From positions 13,864,501-13,928,500 of the forward strand of contig CM076960.1 of assembly GCA_039566865.1 (NCBI GenBank): a DNA stretch of 64,000 bases, read 5' to 3'. The notes under the pieces are model-generated. The model was not told the DNA's origin and did no database searches. It saw nothing but the letters and a program-made list of their open reading frames with translations. Positions within the stretch are counted from its first letter, which is position 1, and every line of letters begins with the position of its first letter. Made by a program: the position numbers and the translations under genes. This DNA comes from Aurelia coerulea (Eukaryota > Cnidaria > Scyphozoa > Semaeostomeae > Ulmaridae). Positions 12,201-21,035 of this stretch are shown piece by piece.

Positions 12201-13780
12201 ATTGTTTTAAGTGAGTCTGTCCACCACAAATTTGTGGCAAAATCCAGTGTATCCGGGGGTTCTTGTCACCGATTTAGGCCATGTCTAGTTCATTTTGACA
12301 TCCACTTGCAAGTGCAAATCTCAAATCGCAATAAACTTTAGCTTAATACAGTCAGACAATAGACATTCTATTGCTATTGTTCAGAAAGCCAATCGGCTAG
12401 TAGTTCTAACTTCAACCTTTGCTTTCATTGGAAGCTGTGTCCACTAAAAGCCCATTTGACCCCAAGGATTAATTATTACCAGCACCCATTAACTGGTGTT
12501 TCTTTGTTTTTTATGATGATAGAAACATAACATGTTCCTCCACTGCTGTAGAGATAAAATTGCATATCAAACTCCAACAGTGAGCAAAGCAAATTCGCGC
12601 AAGTAGCTTCCAGGCTTGGCTTTAGACCTTCTATATTTTCCTTTAGCTAGAGGCCTCAGGCATCTTGGACCTAAGTTAAGTAAACAACTGCTGGTTAAAT
12701 AAAACTCAAAATGCAGATATGGGTTCTCCCTTATGATTTGAAATGTTGTCTCCACTGATTGCACTTTCATTGAATCGAACAACCAGAACACAGGGTGCTC
12801 AAAAATTCTGTCCGCCATTTTGTTAACGACGTAATGGCGTGCTCAACAAAAACAACTGCATACCTGCGTTTACTGAGGCCCTGCTTCTCAACGAAAATTT
12901 CCTCGCTTGTTTATCAAATTAACTTAAAATCCAGTTCACAAAAGCAATGGGTCTAGAAGCATGGCAATGAAGAAACAAATTTGGCGTCAGATTGTTGACG
13001 AAACAAGGTAAGGCTGATCAATCAATGTTGACGTAGCAAAAGACTAAACTAAACGAATCATGAAAGAACTTTGGAAAAGCAAATTCTTACCTCTTCATTA
13101 GCTTCATAATCCAGGATAAAATTGCAGAATTTCTTGAACTCTTCGAGCGAACGCCTACTCTTCTCGTTGTCGAATGTTTGGGACTAAAACAGACAGAGAC
13201 AGAGATAACAACAGGATTTTCATGAAGTCCTTCGACGAAAACGTCGACTAACGTTTGCTTCGAGCAGTTCACCATCTCAAAATGAACACAACGATTCTAT
13301 AAATAAACAACAATTTGAAGCAGAAGCTGGCTAAATTAACAAGGAGATTTACTTCCAATCTAACACCATAAGGTCCCTGTGTTGCTAATGATATATTCAG
13401 ACTGTGTTCAGACGAAGGACTTCAAAGTTTCATCCAACTGACGACTGACATGAAGTGAAACATTTTGAATGACTGAAGTGGAGCAGGCACAGGGCAAGCA
13501 AACCGTTGTGCATCTAAACTTAAATCAAAATTTTAAACACAAAATAAAGGCAAATTAGGGAAAAAACTTACCACAAGACTTTGATCTAGCTTTCTAGTTT
13601 TCGATTTACCTAAAATAAAGCAAAAAAATGTTAGTTAGGGATGGTAAAAATAGCGAACGTTAGAACGACGTTCAGTGCAGAACTTAACGAGGATGGCCTA
13701 AGTGGTCGCCATCAGTAAAACTTCGGATCTTTCCGACGATATGAGGTAAACTTACCATTGAAGGTAACTTCATTCATCAT
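2943..13780 (-). CDS. PHF13/PHF23-like PHD-finger protein, six coding exons
   Basis: Six exons on the minus strand join in phase to a complete reading frame of about 215 aa: 13780-13756, 13609-13572, 13183-13091, 7865-7697, 6440-6390, 3214-2943. All introns are GT-AG. The N-terminal motif [17 protein letters not shown] matches the RRRTVEDFNKFC block of PHF13/PHF23. A serine-rich, basic linker follows ([12 protein letters not shown]), then an acidic lead-in to [15 protein letters not shown] and the PHD finger with all eight zinc ligands (C4HC3) ending CPKCRE. Family knowledge: PHF13 (SPOC1) PHD fingers bind H3K4me3 and the protein acts in chromatin. The aromatic Trp of WIHLSC is present. It is shorter than vertebrate homologues (about 300-400 aa); the linker is reduced. 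An extra phase-0 exon in the 5.2-kb intron 3 cannot be excluded. Confidence 0.85.
3763..4509. mobile_element. 747-bp hAT-like non-autonomous element with 9-bp target duplication
   Basis: The ends are CAGGGGGGGTTGG and its exact inverse. The flanks repeat ACTAATTGG (3754-3762 and 4510-4518). A terminal CAG followed by G is typical of hAT, but hAT duplications are normally 8 bp, while 9 bp is typical of Mutator. The superfamily is therefore open. It carries a minus-strand ORF (4170-4376) that looks coding. Confidence 0.8.
4174..4376 (-). CDS. Unidentified ORF inside the hAT-like element (possible captured or transposase exon)
   Basis: ATG at 4376 opens a 68-aa frame with ordinary protein composition ([18 protein letters not shown], then [17 protein letters not shown]). 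The sequence CAG|GTGAAA near its end could be a splice donor, making this a first exon. I recognise no family. It lies wholly inside the 747-bp element, so it is either a piece of a host gene picked up by the element or the first exon of a related transposase. Function unknown. Confidence 0.35.
4791..5830. other. PHF intron 5, no recognisable feature
   Basis: AT-rich intronic sequence. A direct repeat of gatg/tagatg words occurs near 5020-5085. The 92-aa minus-strand ORF at 5126-5404 shows no family resemblance. I see nothing else. Confidence 0.5.
5831..6342. repeat. Foldback MITE, family F (copy 1)
   Basis: The two halves are inverted: left tgtggaataaaaatgacgtg, aaaggctaacttagatgtg and gtatgggaacgagaat; right the reverse of each, ending cactcacccag-type. 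Centre near 6070. Other copies: 29473-29940, the two outer arms of the composite (29943-41188), and 41430-42440. It lies in PHF intron 5. Confidence 0.85.
6390..6440 (-). CDS. PHF-like exon 5: first zinc ligands of the PHD finger
   Basis: This 51-bp exon has acceptor tttttcag and donor GTAAG. It encodes [18 protein letters not shown], matching [18 protein letters not shown] of PHF13. Phases (2 bases in, 1 base out) fit exons 4 and 6. Confidence 0.9.
7411..7631. repeat. piggyBac-like MITE, family J (copy 1, short)
   Basis: The left end is TTAACCCTACTTGTACT followed by a G-run and C-run; the right end is the inverse, ccagtacaaatagggattaa. It is a deleted version of the 16171-18064 and 30763-31658 copies, sharing aaaacgacaagagatataa. 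TTAA at the ends suggests piggyBac-type insertion. It lies in PHF intron 4. Confidence 0.7.
7697..7865 (-). CDS. PHF-like exon 4: Ser-rich and basic linker
   Basis: This 169-bp exon has acceptor tttgtag and donor GTAAC. It encodes [16 protein letters not shown], then [10 protein letters not shown] and a nuclear-localisation-like [11 protein letters not shown], ending NEEYES. It ends with one base of the Asp codon completed by exon 5, giving the acidic run before SWDLVTC. Confidence 0.8.
8923..9674. mobile_element. MITE with CAGTGGCGTAGCCAGG ends, family H (copy 1)
   Basis: The ends CAGTGGCGTAGCCAGG and CCACCACGCCACTG are inverted, with G-rich/C-rich subterminal stretches and shared internal blocks (cttagaatgcat; tctcggaaaattcttaccca) inverted relative to copy 2 at 15954-18258. 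I see no clear target duplication here. It lies in PHF intron 3. Confidence 0.75.
9675..12566. other. PHF intron 3, unresolved repeat-like sequence
   Basis: Around 10570-10620 is the motif ttgtcgtataacacacggga, close to ttgtcgtacaagacacggga near 1070, so an element related to the left-end palindromes may lie here. The word tttaaacatcattttttgcc occurs twice (about 10390 and 10657). The run cagaccgacctgagaaaccg and close variants between 11080 and 11215 form short inverted copies. No coding region is supported. Confidence 0.4.
12570..12818 (-). CDS. Unidentified ORF with a strong start context
   Basis: An 83-aa frame starts at 12818 in the context aacaaaATGGCGG, which is a good animal start site. 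The N-terminus reads [18 protein letters not shown]. No family is recognised and no convincing splice donor is seen. It lies in PHF intron 3 on the same strand. It could be a first exon of another transcript, a gene relic or chance. Confidence 0.2.
13091..13183 (-). CDS. PHF-like exon 3: family N-terminal motif
   Basis: This 93-bp exon has acceptor ttttag and donor GTAAG. It encodes [20 protein letters not shown] then [11 protein letters not shown]. The block [15 protein letters not shown] corresponds to RRTVEDFNKFCTFVL of PHF13/PHF23. It begins and ends in phase 0. Confidence 0.85.
13572..13609 (-). CDS. PHF-like exon 2 (microexon)
   Basis: This 38-bp exon has acceptor ttattttag and donor GTAAG. 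It encodes (G)[12 protein letters not shown]. Phase 1 in and phase 0 out fit both neighbours exactly, which is why I accept so short an exon. Confidence 0.75.
13756..13780 (-). CDS. PHF-like exon 1: start codon
   Basis: Reads ATGATGAATGAAGTTACC then TTCAATG and donor GTAAGT, giving MMNEVTFN. The start was chosen because the frame continues through exons 2-6 without a break. Two ATGs are adjacent; either could be used. Confidence 0.7.
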
Positions 13781-13960
13781 GTTGACTTGTAGCTGATATC
13801 TGTGTAAGGTTTCCTTGATTTACATTAAAAATACTCCTAAAAATCAACAAAGATTTGGAGTAATGACCAAAATTGCTTTCCCTGCACCGTCCACAACTGT
13901 GTGATTTCGAGCTCTGGAAATGTTGAAAAAGTCTTGTGTATGGCCTGCTCCTATTGGTGC
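13781..13960 (-). promoter_or_regulatory. Probable PHF 5' UTR and promoter region
   Basis: Inferred only from position upstream of the start codon. No TATA box or other defined site is evident. The sequence is single-copy within the window as far as I can see. Confidence 0.3.
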
Positions 13961-15500
13961 ATTTAGGACAATAAGCATTTCTTGATTGGACAATCAGTTC
14001 TTGAGAACAATCAGTGAAAGAGAAGGCTCATGATCTTCAGTATGCATCAAAATCTGACTTGCTCCATAGAAACTATGGTTTCCTCACAACCCTCAATATT
14101 TCTTGCAGAAGCAAGGGCAAATTTTGTAAACAAAAGAATCAAATTTTCGAAAAGACAAAATGATTTGCCGGGGATTTGCATTCCCAAAGAATACATTTCA
14201 CACCTCTGAGAGCGCTCAATCAAATCAAAGTAAACAGAGAAAACAAAACACTATGGTCGGTTGTGTCGAAGGTGTGAAACATAGAATTGGTGTGAAAACT
14301 ATTTTTGAGGCTTTCAAATTACTTTTTTTGCAGAGGGACAAACAAGTTACTGCCAGCAGTTTATACCTTTCTACTGAGCATGGCAGTGAAGAACAGAAAC
14401 ATTTGTTTTTATTATGGCTCGAATTATTTGTTTCAGACAATAGTGCAAATTATTTGTTTTTGCCTTATACATTCCAATAAAAAGTTTACAACAAATACTT
14501 ACAAATTACTACATACGATAATACTAAGACGATATACCATGGGGAATATGTCTGCCCCTTGACAATGGAAAGGTAAAACTACTTCATGATCGTATACATT
14601 TTATGCAAAAACAAAAACGAGAATTTTGAAAAATGGCCCCTATAAAGAAACTTCACGAAACTAAAAGAACTTTTTGATAAATTCATTATGCAACATTTTA
14701 AAGAATGTCCTATTTTGTTAACAATTAATTTAAAAAAAAAGAATCCAAAAGGTTTGTGCAGCGATTGTAGTTAGTTCCAGTTCCAGCGATTGTAATTAGA
14801 AAGTTCCAGTTCTCATCTCAGAGGCCCTCAGAGGCCACAGATTTGGTTAAGGCAATATTGTGCCACAACAGATTTGGTTGGCCAGCAAGTGCAACATTAG
14901 ATTAGATTCCTTCTTTTCTCTGAGAAGGTAAGTTCTGGTGTTTATTTCAATGCAGATTTGTTGCGCAGATTTGTTGTGAGCAATTCGGGGGTACAGAAAG
15001 TGGACAAGCTCTGTCCCCAGCGAGGATTACATGTTTTCCAAGATCATTATTGCTCCAATGAATATATTTCTAATCCTCTTGATATTGAATTCTTTAATTC
15101 AGAAATTTTAAAATCATAAAATCCTCAATCATAAAAATTACTTCCTGGACATTTTGATATGACATTGTTCACGCTGGGTGCTAGACGAAAACACTCAGCG
15201 CAAATATCCATTCGCCTGCGCTGCGCAGCAATCAGGAGACAAACAGGTTTTGATACATGCTAGAGATCGCCCCCAGACCATAACATCGCAAATGAAAAGT
15301 CAGCAACAAAACAAGATGGCTGCCCAAAATGGCTGAAGAGTTGTAATTTATTTGATTCTTTGATTCGTGAGTATTTCGTTTATCATTGAAAATTTTGAAT
15401 TGAGCATTAAAATAGCTAGAACATACATATTTTTTGGAAAAATTTGAGCTACTGGGAATGATGTTAGATTAGTTGGGCCTATCTAACTGAAATTAATCAG
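13961..15500. other. Intergenic, no recognisable gene
   Basis: Overlapping ORFs at 14160-14562 on both strands show no family resemblance and unspecific composition. Short runs such as agttccagttccagcgattg (near 14775) are locally repeated. Nothing else is identified. Confidence 0.45.
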
Positions 15501-15539
15501 TTGCAAAAACAAATGCAGATGAAACAAATGCAGAGAAAA

Positions 15540-15715
15540 CTGTGTTCGCTAAACTCCAGAACGGTGCTGCTAGAATTGTAACAAACCGCAGTTTCGATGC
15601 CCCAAGCAGTCCAATTATCGAGAGTCTGGGTTGGAAGACCATCCAAGAACTCATTCAAAATGAGTCTCAAACAATGGTCTTCAAATCCCTGCATGGATTG
15701 GGTCCCAGGGTGGAA
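15540..15715 (+). pseudogene. LINE reverse-transcriptase C-terminal fragment
   Basis: The frame reads KLQNGAARIVTNRSFDAPSS then IIESLGWKTIQELIQ and ends KSLHGLGPR. This is the LQNRAARI...LGWLTI...Y/FKSL block that follows the RT domain in CR1/jockey-type LINEs. It is cut off at both ends, so it is a relic. Confidence 0.75.
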
Positions 15716-15832
15716 TCCATGCAGTCTACGCCGGAGATCTCCGGCGTGGAGTCATGATAATCTATTGTTCTTCTTCGTTCTTCCATTGTTTTGGCAAAAA
15801 TCTCCGGCGTGGACTTTGCATGGTTTCCACCA
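15716..15832. repeat. Short foldback with ggtggaatccatgca ends
   Basis: The left side ggtggaatccatgcagtc and right side gactttgcatggtttccacc are inverted, and acgccggagatctccggcgt within the left side is itself a perfect palindrome. It is inserted at the end of the LINE scrap. Confidence 0.6.
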
Positions 15833-16242
15833 AGGATTGGGTCCACAGTCCTTGTGCAACCTTTTCACAAAAAGCTCACAGTGCTGGGTGCTCCTCTTAC
15901 AGTCTCCGGACCTCAAATGGTCAAAAAACATTTTCTTATAGGGGATCAAAGCTAGTGGCATGGCCACGGGGGGGGGGGGGGGGTGTATGGGGGGCAATTG
16001 CCCCCCCCACTTTTGTGGAAAGATGTTCCTCAAGATTCCTCTAAAACCGAAGAGAAAATAGCTGGGTATAGGTTGGGTAAGAATTTTCTGAGAAATGTCA
16101 AATCTTTCATTCTAACACTGGCAAGCATGATATTGGGAGATGTATTCTAAGCCAAAGTAAAGGATCTTTCTTTAACCCTATTCGTACTGGGGGGCGTTTT
16201 TCGCCCCCCCCCCCCCCACCAGACTTTGCAGCATTACGCTAA

Positions 16243-17243
16243 GGGAGTGGTCATCAAGTATGTGCTATGCTGGGGCGGAGGCTATTTAGGAGGGGTACAA
16301 GATTCTTTTGGTACTTTAAGGTGGGGTATGAAATAAATATTGATATCTTTGAGGGGGTATGAAATCAAAGTCACAGTTTATAAAAAGAATCTTTCATATT
16401 GTTATGTATAATAGCCATTCAACGTTCGAAGTAGTTGCTTAAATGCCCCAAGTTGTTATTTAAATGCTTTTTCAAATGCTTGTTATTAAGATGTTACAAG
16501 TATTTATTCAAATCTTCCAAGTAGTTATTCAAATTTTCAACTGTCAGAATGGAAAATTTGCAAATTCTGGAGATCATGCTTTTCAATGATGGATCTTAGA
16601 CAAGTTAAACGTGAATGAATTGGACACGTATCTCCACTACCACAAACTTTGTAAGTCTCTCAAGCTGAAGAAAAGGGAGAAAGCTATTTTCATTAAGGCA
16701 CATATTGCCTCAACAAGTTTACAGGAGGAAATAGCAGACCAAAATCATTTGGAATCTGATGAAGATCCTTTGATTGATTCTGATGATGGTGCAGATGACC
16801 TTGCTTTAGAAAATACAATTGCATCAAGCTTAGATTCTCCAGATATGGAAGAGTTTCCTAACAGCAGTGACAATGAGATGGGTGAAGAGAGAACTGTTGA
16901 CTCAATTTTTACAACAACACTGGGAGGAAGCTAACTACAGAGCAAAGGAGTTTTTTTTAGATAGTACAGTGCACATAAAATGATATCGAGGCTGGCAAGA
17001 GTAGTCCTGTCCTTGTACTATCAGATTATTTTAATGTGGCTTAACAACATGTAAGCAGTTGACTGTTTTAATGGAATCATTGAATTTTATCAGTTAGAGC
17101 CGAGATGGGGTAGGAAACTACTTTGAAAAATTTTGAAGGGGTATAAAACATTTTAGTGAAAAGTTAGGAGGGGTTTGAAATTTTGATAAAGATTCCGTGA
17201 ATACCCTCCGCCCTGGTATAACACATACTTAATGACCACTCCC
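16243..17243. mobile_element. Harbinger-like element with TAA duplication, innermost layer
   Basis: 1001 bp with inverted ends GGGAGTGGTCAT-AAGTATGTG and the inverse, continuing to a GGCGGAGG/CCTCCGCC pair. TAA flanks both ends (16240-16242, 17244-17246). The empty-site sequence ctaaaacgacaagag is seen in family J copy 1. A GGG start and a TWA target fit PIF/Harbinger. It carries a SAP-like ORF but no transposase. Confidence 0.75.
16590..16934 (+). CDS. SAP-like motif ORF inside the Harbinger-like element (fragment)
   Basis: The open frame from 16590 to the stop at 16934 encodes LDKLNVNELDTYLHYHKL followed by a Lys-rich stretch and KAHIAS. This resembles a SAP-type helix-helix DNA-binding motif (L..L.V.EL..YL...L). 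An acidic, Ser/Asp-rich tail follows (residues such as DEDPLIDSDDGADD). There is no ATG at the start, so it is a 5'-truncated exon or gene piece. Tails like this accompany repeat-borne genes in cnidarian genomes (from memory, not checked). A role in binding element DNA is inference. Confidence 0.45.
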   Translation, partial: WILDKLNVNELDTYLHYHKLCKSLKLKKREKAIFIKAHIASTSLQEEIADQNHLESDEDPLIDSDDGADDLALENTIASSLDSPDMEEFPNSSDNEMGEERTVDSIFTTTLGGS

Positions 17244-18265
17244 TAAAACGACAAGAGATATAACCACCAGTTTTGGTGACTTTTACTCATATTTCATAGG
17301 CAATTAAATTCTTAACATTTCATTGTTCTACCTCTGATCATGTGACCACAGTAATACCATATTTGGAGAGTAGTAAAAAAAGCTTAAAATGTCCGTAGTT
17401 TTCGTCTCGTTTGCTTGATCGATCTCAAACATGCACCATTCGATTGCATTTGATGAGTACTTTCATTTGATATATAAATTTTTCATATTTGCTTATGTCA
17501 GCAAAATTTAATATCTATGACGTCATTCACATTTATGACGTCATTTACCTAATAAAGAAGTGTCAAATATAAATTTTTTTAGTCTAATTTGCTTCATCTT
17601 ATTAATTTGATTCATTTTGAGTCTATATTTACCAGATAAAAAGGCAGGACTGGCAAAAACCTGTGATGAAAGTAAATGCATGCAACAAAAGGCTAATTCA
17701 AGGCTAATTGTGCTAAAAATAGAAACTAAAAAATTTTGCAAAGTATGTATTTTTGAACTATGACATGTTTCCTACTATTTGAAACAAATTTGGAGAAAAT
17801 CGGTTGAGTGGTTGATTAAATAGAATTTTTCTGGTCAAGAAGGTATAAATTTGCCAATTCTCATCAGTTTTTCGGTTGCCTAGCAACGAATCACGTGACT
17901 TATTGATTTTCATTGTTATATTTGAAATAGCCAATTGTCTAAAGAACAATAGGGGTAAGTCTTATTGTCATATCTTTTGGAGAAAAGAGGGGGGGGGGGC
18001 GAAAAACGCCCCCCCCCAGTACAAAATACCTAAAAAATCGCCCAGTACAGATAGGGTTAAAAATTTCCTTGTGCTCTAATTCATAGGATAACTGTTGCAA
18101 AACAATCATGGTTTCCTTGTCGCTAAAGACAAGTATAATATTAGGAGATGCATTCTAAGCCAAAGTATAGGGTGTGGCCCCAAAATTTTCCTGGGGGCTT
18201 CGCCCCCAGACTCCCTCCTTCATGCCCACACTTAATTTACCCTGGCCACGCCGCTGAGCAAAGCT

Positions 18266-18720
18266 GATAGCCTCTCAGCTGAGTCTAAGCAGGCATCCTC
18301 TCTAAGTTGTTTTAAACAAACAATTTAGGTCATGTTTTCTTTTGTAAATATTAGAACATTGTAAATAGGATTTAAGGTTGTAAATAGGTTTCTGGTATTT
18401 ATAATAGTTTTTAAATTTGAATTTTTATTTTTGTAGCTAAATTTTAATTTCATGGGAGGGCCCCTTGAAAACCGGCACCTGTGCCGAAGGGCTACCCTCC
18501 TGTAGTTAAATATATGAAATGAAAAAAAATCTAGTTTGTAAATCCATCATAGGCTTGAACGATAAATATTAATGTGCTGCAAAGACGTCACGTGAGCTTC
18601 CCTTGAATTCAAGGATTCCAAACTGAGAATTAGTGAGAACATTAAACGCTGGCACAATAAAAGAACTGCAGTGCAGATATGTCCTCAAAACTACTTTCAG
18701 AAATACTCTCGAGTACGAGC
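18266..18720. other. AT-rich stretch, no gene seen
   Basis: Contains gttgtaaataggtttctggt-type AT-rich sequence and a near-palindromic block agggccccttgaaaaccgg...ccgaagggctaccctcc near 18456-18500, which may be the 3' end of a non-LTR element. Not resolved further. Confidence 0.35.
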
Positions 18721-19202
18721 GAGTACCGAATAATCTCCCCCCCCCCCGCTTATTAATTTTTTAACATTTTCCAACTCCCCCCCACTTTTTTCCAACCCCC
18801 CTTTTATCAACTTTTGAAAACTTGAAATGATAGTAAAACATGATTTTTGAATAGATATAAAAAATGTATGTGCTGTTTAAAGTTAGTTGACAGAGCGAAG
18901 TAGAGGTAATCTATAGATAGGACAAAGAAACACCTATGCATGCTATTGTTCCTCTCACAAAACAATATCCACTCACATGTGGAAACAATAAAATACAATA
19001 GGCTAATTTTGGGCATGCTTATGCAGTTCCCGAGTTAGCTATTTATCTCGGTCAACTAACTTTAACCAAGAAAACAACTATTTTCAAATGATGTTTCAAA
19101 CTTCCCCCATTGTTCCAACAACGCCCTGATTATTATTATATCGAACCAATTCCAACCTCCCGATTATTCTCATCCCCCCCCCCCACCATTTATTCGGTAC
19201 TC
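18721..19202. repeat. MITE with GAGTACCGAATAA ends
   Basis: Ends GAGTACCGAATAA and TTATTCGGTACTC are exact inverses, each followed inward by a C-run. The interior is AT-rich without an ORF of interest. Target duplication is not clear. Confidence 0.6.
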
Positions 19203-20098
19203 AAGAGTAGGTATTACTTGTAAATTTGTGAAATAGTAGGCTTGTCTTGAAAGTTGAGTTTGGGGAGTGACAATGATTGGCCAGTAGCTGAGTGTTCAGG
19301 TATATCTTTCCCTGATTTAACAGTTGCAGCTGAATTATGCTATTGGTGTCTGGTCGTTAAAAATGATTAGGGTGCATTCAATGTTTGTTCCATGTCAATG
19401 ATTATGGTAAAAGTCCGGGGAGCACTTCACTGGTGGGTCATGGGGATATGTGCACTGCTAGAATCTCTGTTATGATCCAATCCCAGCAAAAGGGTGGGAT
19501 TTTTTTGAGACCCAATCCCAGAATATGGATGCCGTTTCCGACAAGTGCTTTCACAACAAACCAGTTGTAAAACTGGTGATAATGCTAAATCCCAGAATTT
19601 CTAGTAAAAAAAACTACACTCCAATCCCAGAATATTTATACAATTGAACATCCCATTCCCAGAATTTTGTGCCAAAAACTATCCAAAAACTGGCACACAT
19701 CCCCACATGATTGGATAGTGAAGTAGCCTCCTCAGGGCCAAAAGTAGAAATCCTTACAGTATGTTCAATTCCCAGTGCATGCAGCCATACCAAAAGGGGA
19801 TTGTTTGGATGTGTCCAATATTTACACTGAAAATAAATAATTTCCACTGGGAATAATACTTGCCTACTGGGGTGACCCAAAATTTGTGAGCCAAGAAAAT
19901 CCATTGCTGAAAATAAAGTAGTTGACCATAGCTACATTAGCTATTAGGATACATCATATTCTGCTATTTTCATCAAGATTGCAAAATGGTGAAAATATGG
20001 ATTTGGTGATAACAGGCAGTTCTAAAACCTGTTGAATTTATCAAAAACTGGGAATCAATTATCAGCTGTGCTGCAGTGCAGCAACGCAATGAGCAATT
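19203..20098. other. Repeat-like region with duplicated 'aatcccagaat' words
   Basis: The word ccaatcccagaatat (and variants) occurs at about 19521, 19591, 19621 and 19651, and tggggatatgtgcac (19441) has an inverted partner gcacacatcccca (19692). Probably a degraded foldback element. No gene is supported. Confidence 0.4.
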
Positions 20099-21033
20099 CG
20101 AAAACACTGACAACGATTAAAAACGTCGATCAAATCTTCTAAAGACTCAACATGGATGGAAAAGGAGAAAACGTTTTCAGGGTGATTTGGTGATTTAGAA
20201 AATTGATTAGGTTGAAGTTAAAATAAAACGAGCGAAAGTTACGACGAAATGTAATCAGTCTAAGTAAACATCGTTTATATGTAGCTTTTTGTAATTGTAT
20301 ATTTAGATGTAATGTAGTTTAGTGTTCTATGTCATGACCCTGGGATAGTCATGGGTTCTTGCTTCCCGGGGTATCATCTTAGTTATGTAGTAAAGTAATT
20401 TGTAAGTATAGTCTTAAGTACCTCGTTCTTGTAAATTTTTATATTGAATATAAAAAAAAAATTGATTAGTGCAAACTTCTGCACGAGCGTTATTTCAACG
20501 ATTGGCCTATTGCGAAATTCTGTAGTGGTTACAACAATATGCCCGCCCAAGCCATCACAAAATCAAAAATTCAAAAAGACTCCATGCTTGCTGGCCTCAT
20601 GAGACGCTTCCATGTTTGTCTTTTGAACCTTTTGACACAGGACACAACCTGCACAAAGCATGAATTCGATGAAATTACAAAAGGAAAGACATCTCAAATT
20701 ATTCTTGAAAATAATTTTACATTTCTCCCAAGATAACAAACTCTCGCATAGCAGATTACAGTTAATCAATTTATAAATCCCATATGACCACAAAAAAGTT
20801 TTCTCTTTGTTCATTCATGTCGATTTGTTAGAAATCTTGATCGACGTTTTTTGATCGTTTTAATTGTTTTTGAAAACGAAAATTTTAGGAAACTTGCTAA
20901 GTTTAGCTTTCAAAAATCCTTGAATCTAATTCAGGCTCTCTGCTAAAGATTAAGTCATAAATCTTTGAAATCGGTCCAGTGTACGATTTATCGTGGCCTG
21001 CCAAAAGTGCATAGTTTTTTTTGTACCACCCTG
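20099..21033. mobile_element. Mariner-like MITE, family C (copy 1, incomplete), split by a LINE tail
   Basis: Inverted arms (aaaacgtcgatcaaat on the left, attt-gatcgacgttttttgatcg on the right) match the complete copy at 60331-61158. The left terminus is missing. The right end is followed by TA (21034-21035). Short ORFs here are repeat by-products. Confidence 0.7.
20211..20457 (+). mobile_element. 5'-truncated LINE 3' tail with 12-bp target duplication
   Basis: The sequence matches the 3' UTR of the LINE at 35210-37720 (cgttcttgtaaatttttata then ttgaatataaaaaaaaa). It is flanked by AAAATTGATTAG at 20199-20210 and 20458-20469, the right copy merging with the A-run. Only the last 250 bp were copied. 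Confidence 0.8.
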
Positions 21034-21035
21034 TA

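Larger units (their letters stand above)
16171..18064. mobile_element. piggyBac-like family J element (copy 2), middle layer
   Basis: The ends are TTAACCCTATTCGTACTGG and CCCAGTACAGATAGGGTTAA. Just inside each end is a perfect hairpin, GGGGGGCG-TTTTT-CGCCCCCC and its counterpart. TTAA at both sides and a CCCT start fit piggyBac-type MITEs. The internal region shares long blocks with copy 3 (catttgatatataaattttt; tatgacgtcat). It is interrupted at 16243-17243. Confidence 0.7.
15954..18258. mobile_element. Family H MITE (copy 2), outer layer of a three-level nest
   Basis: The ends AGTGGCATGGCCACGG and CCTGGCCACGCCGCTGAG are inverted, flanked by CAAAGCT on both sides (15947-15953 and 18259-18265). 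The body matches 8923-9674 but is interrupted at 16171-18064 by a family J element. Repeated internal words (ggagatgtattctaagccaa on the left; ggagatgcattctaagccaa on the right) border the insertion. Confidence 0.75.

Noticed and set aside
14160..14562. Overlapping ORFs of 70-106 aa
   Set aside because: No family resemblance; open on both strands by composition.
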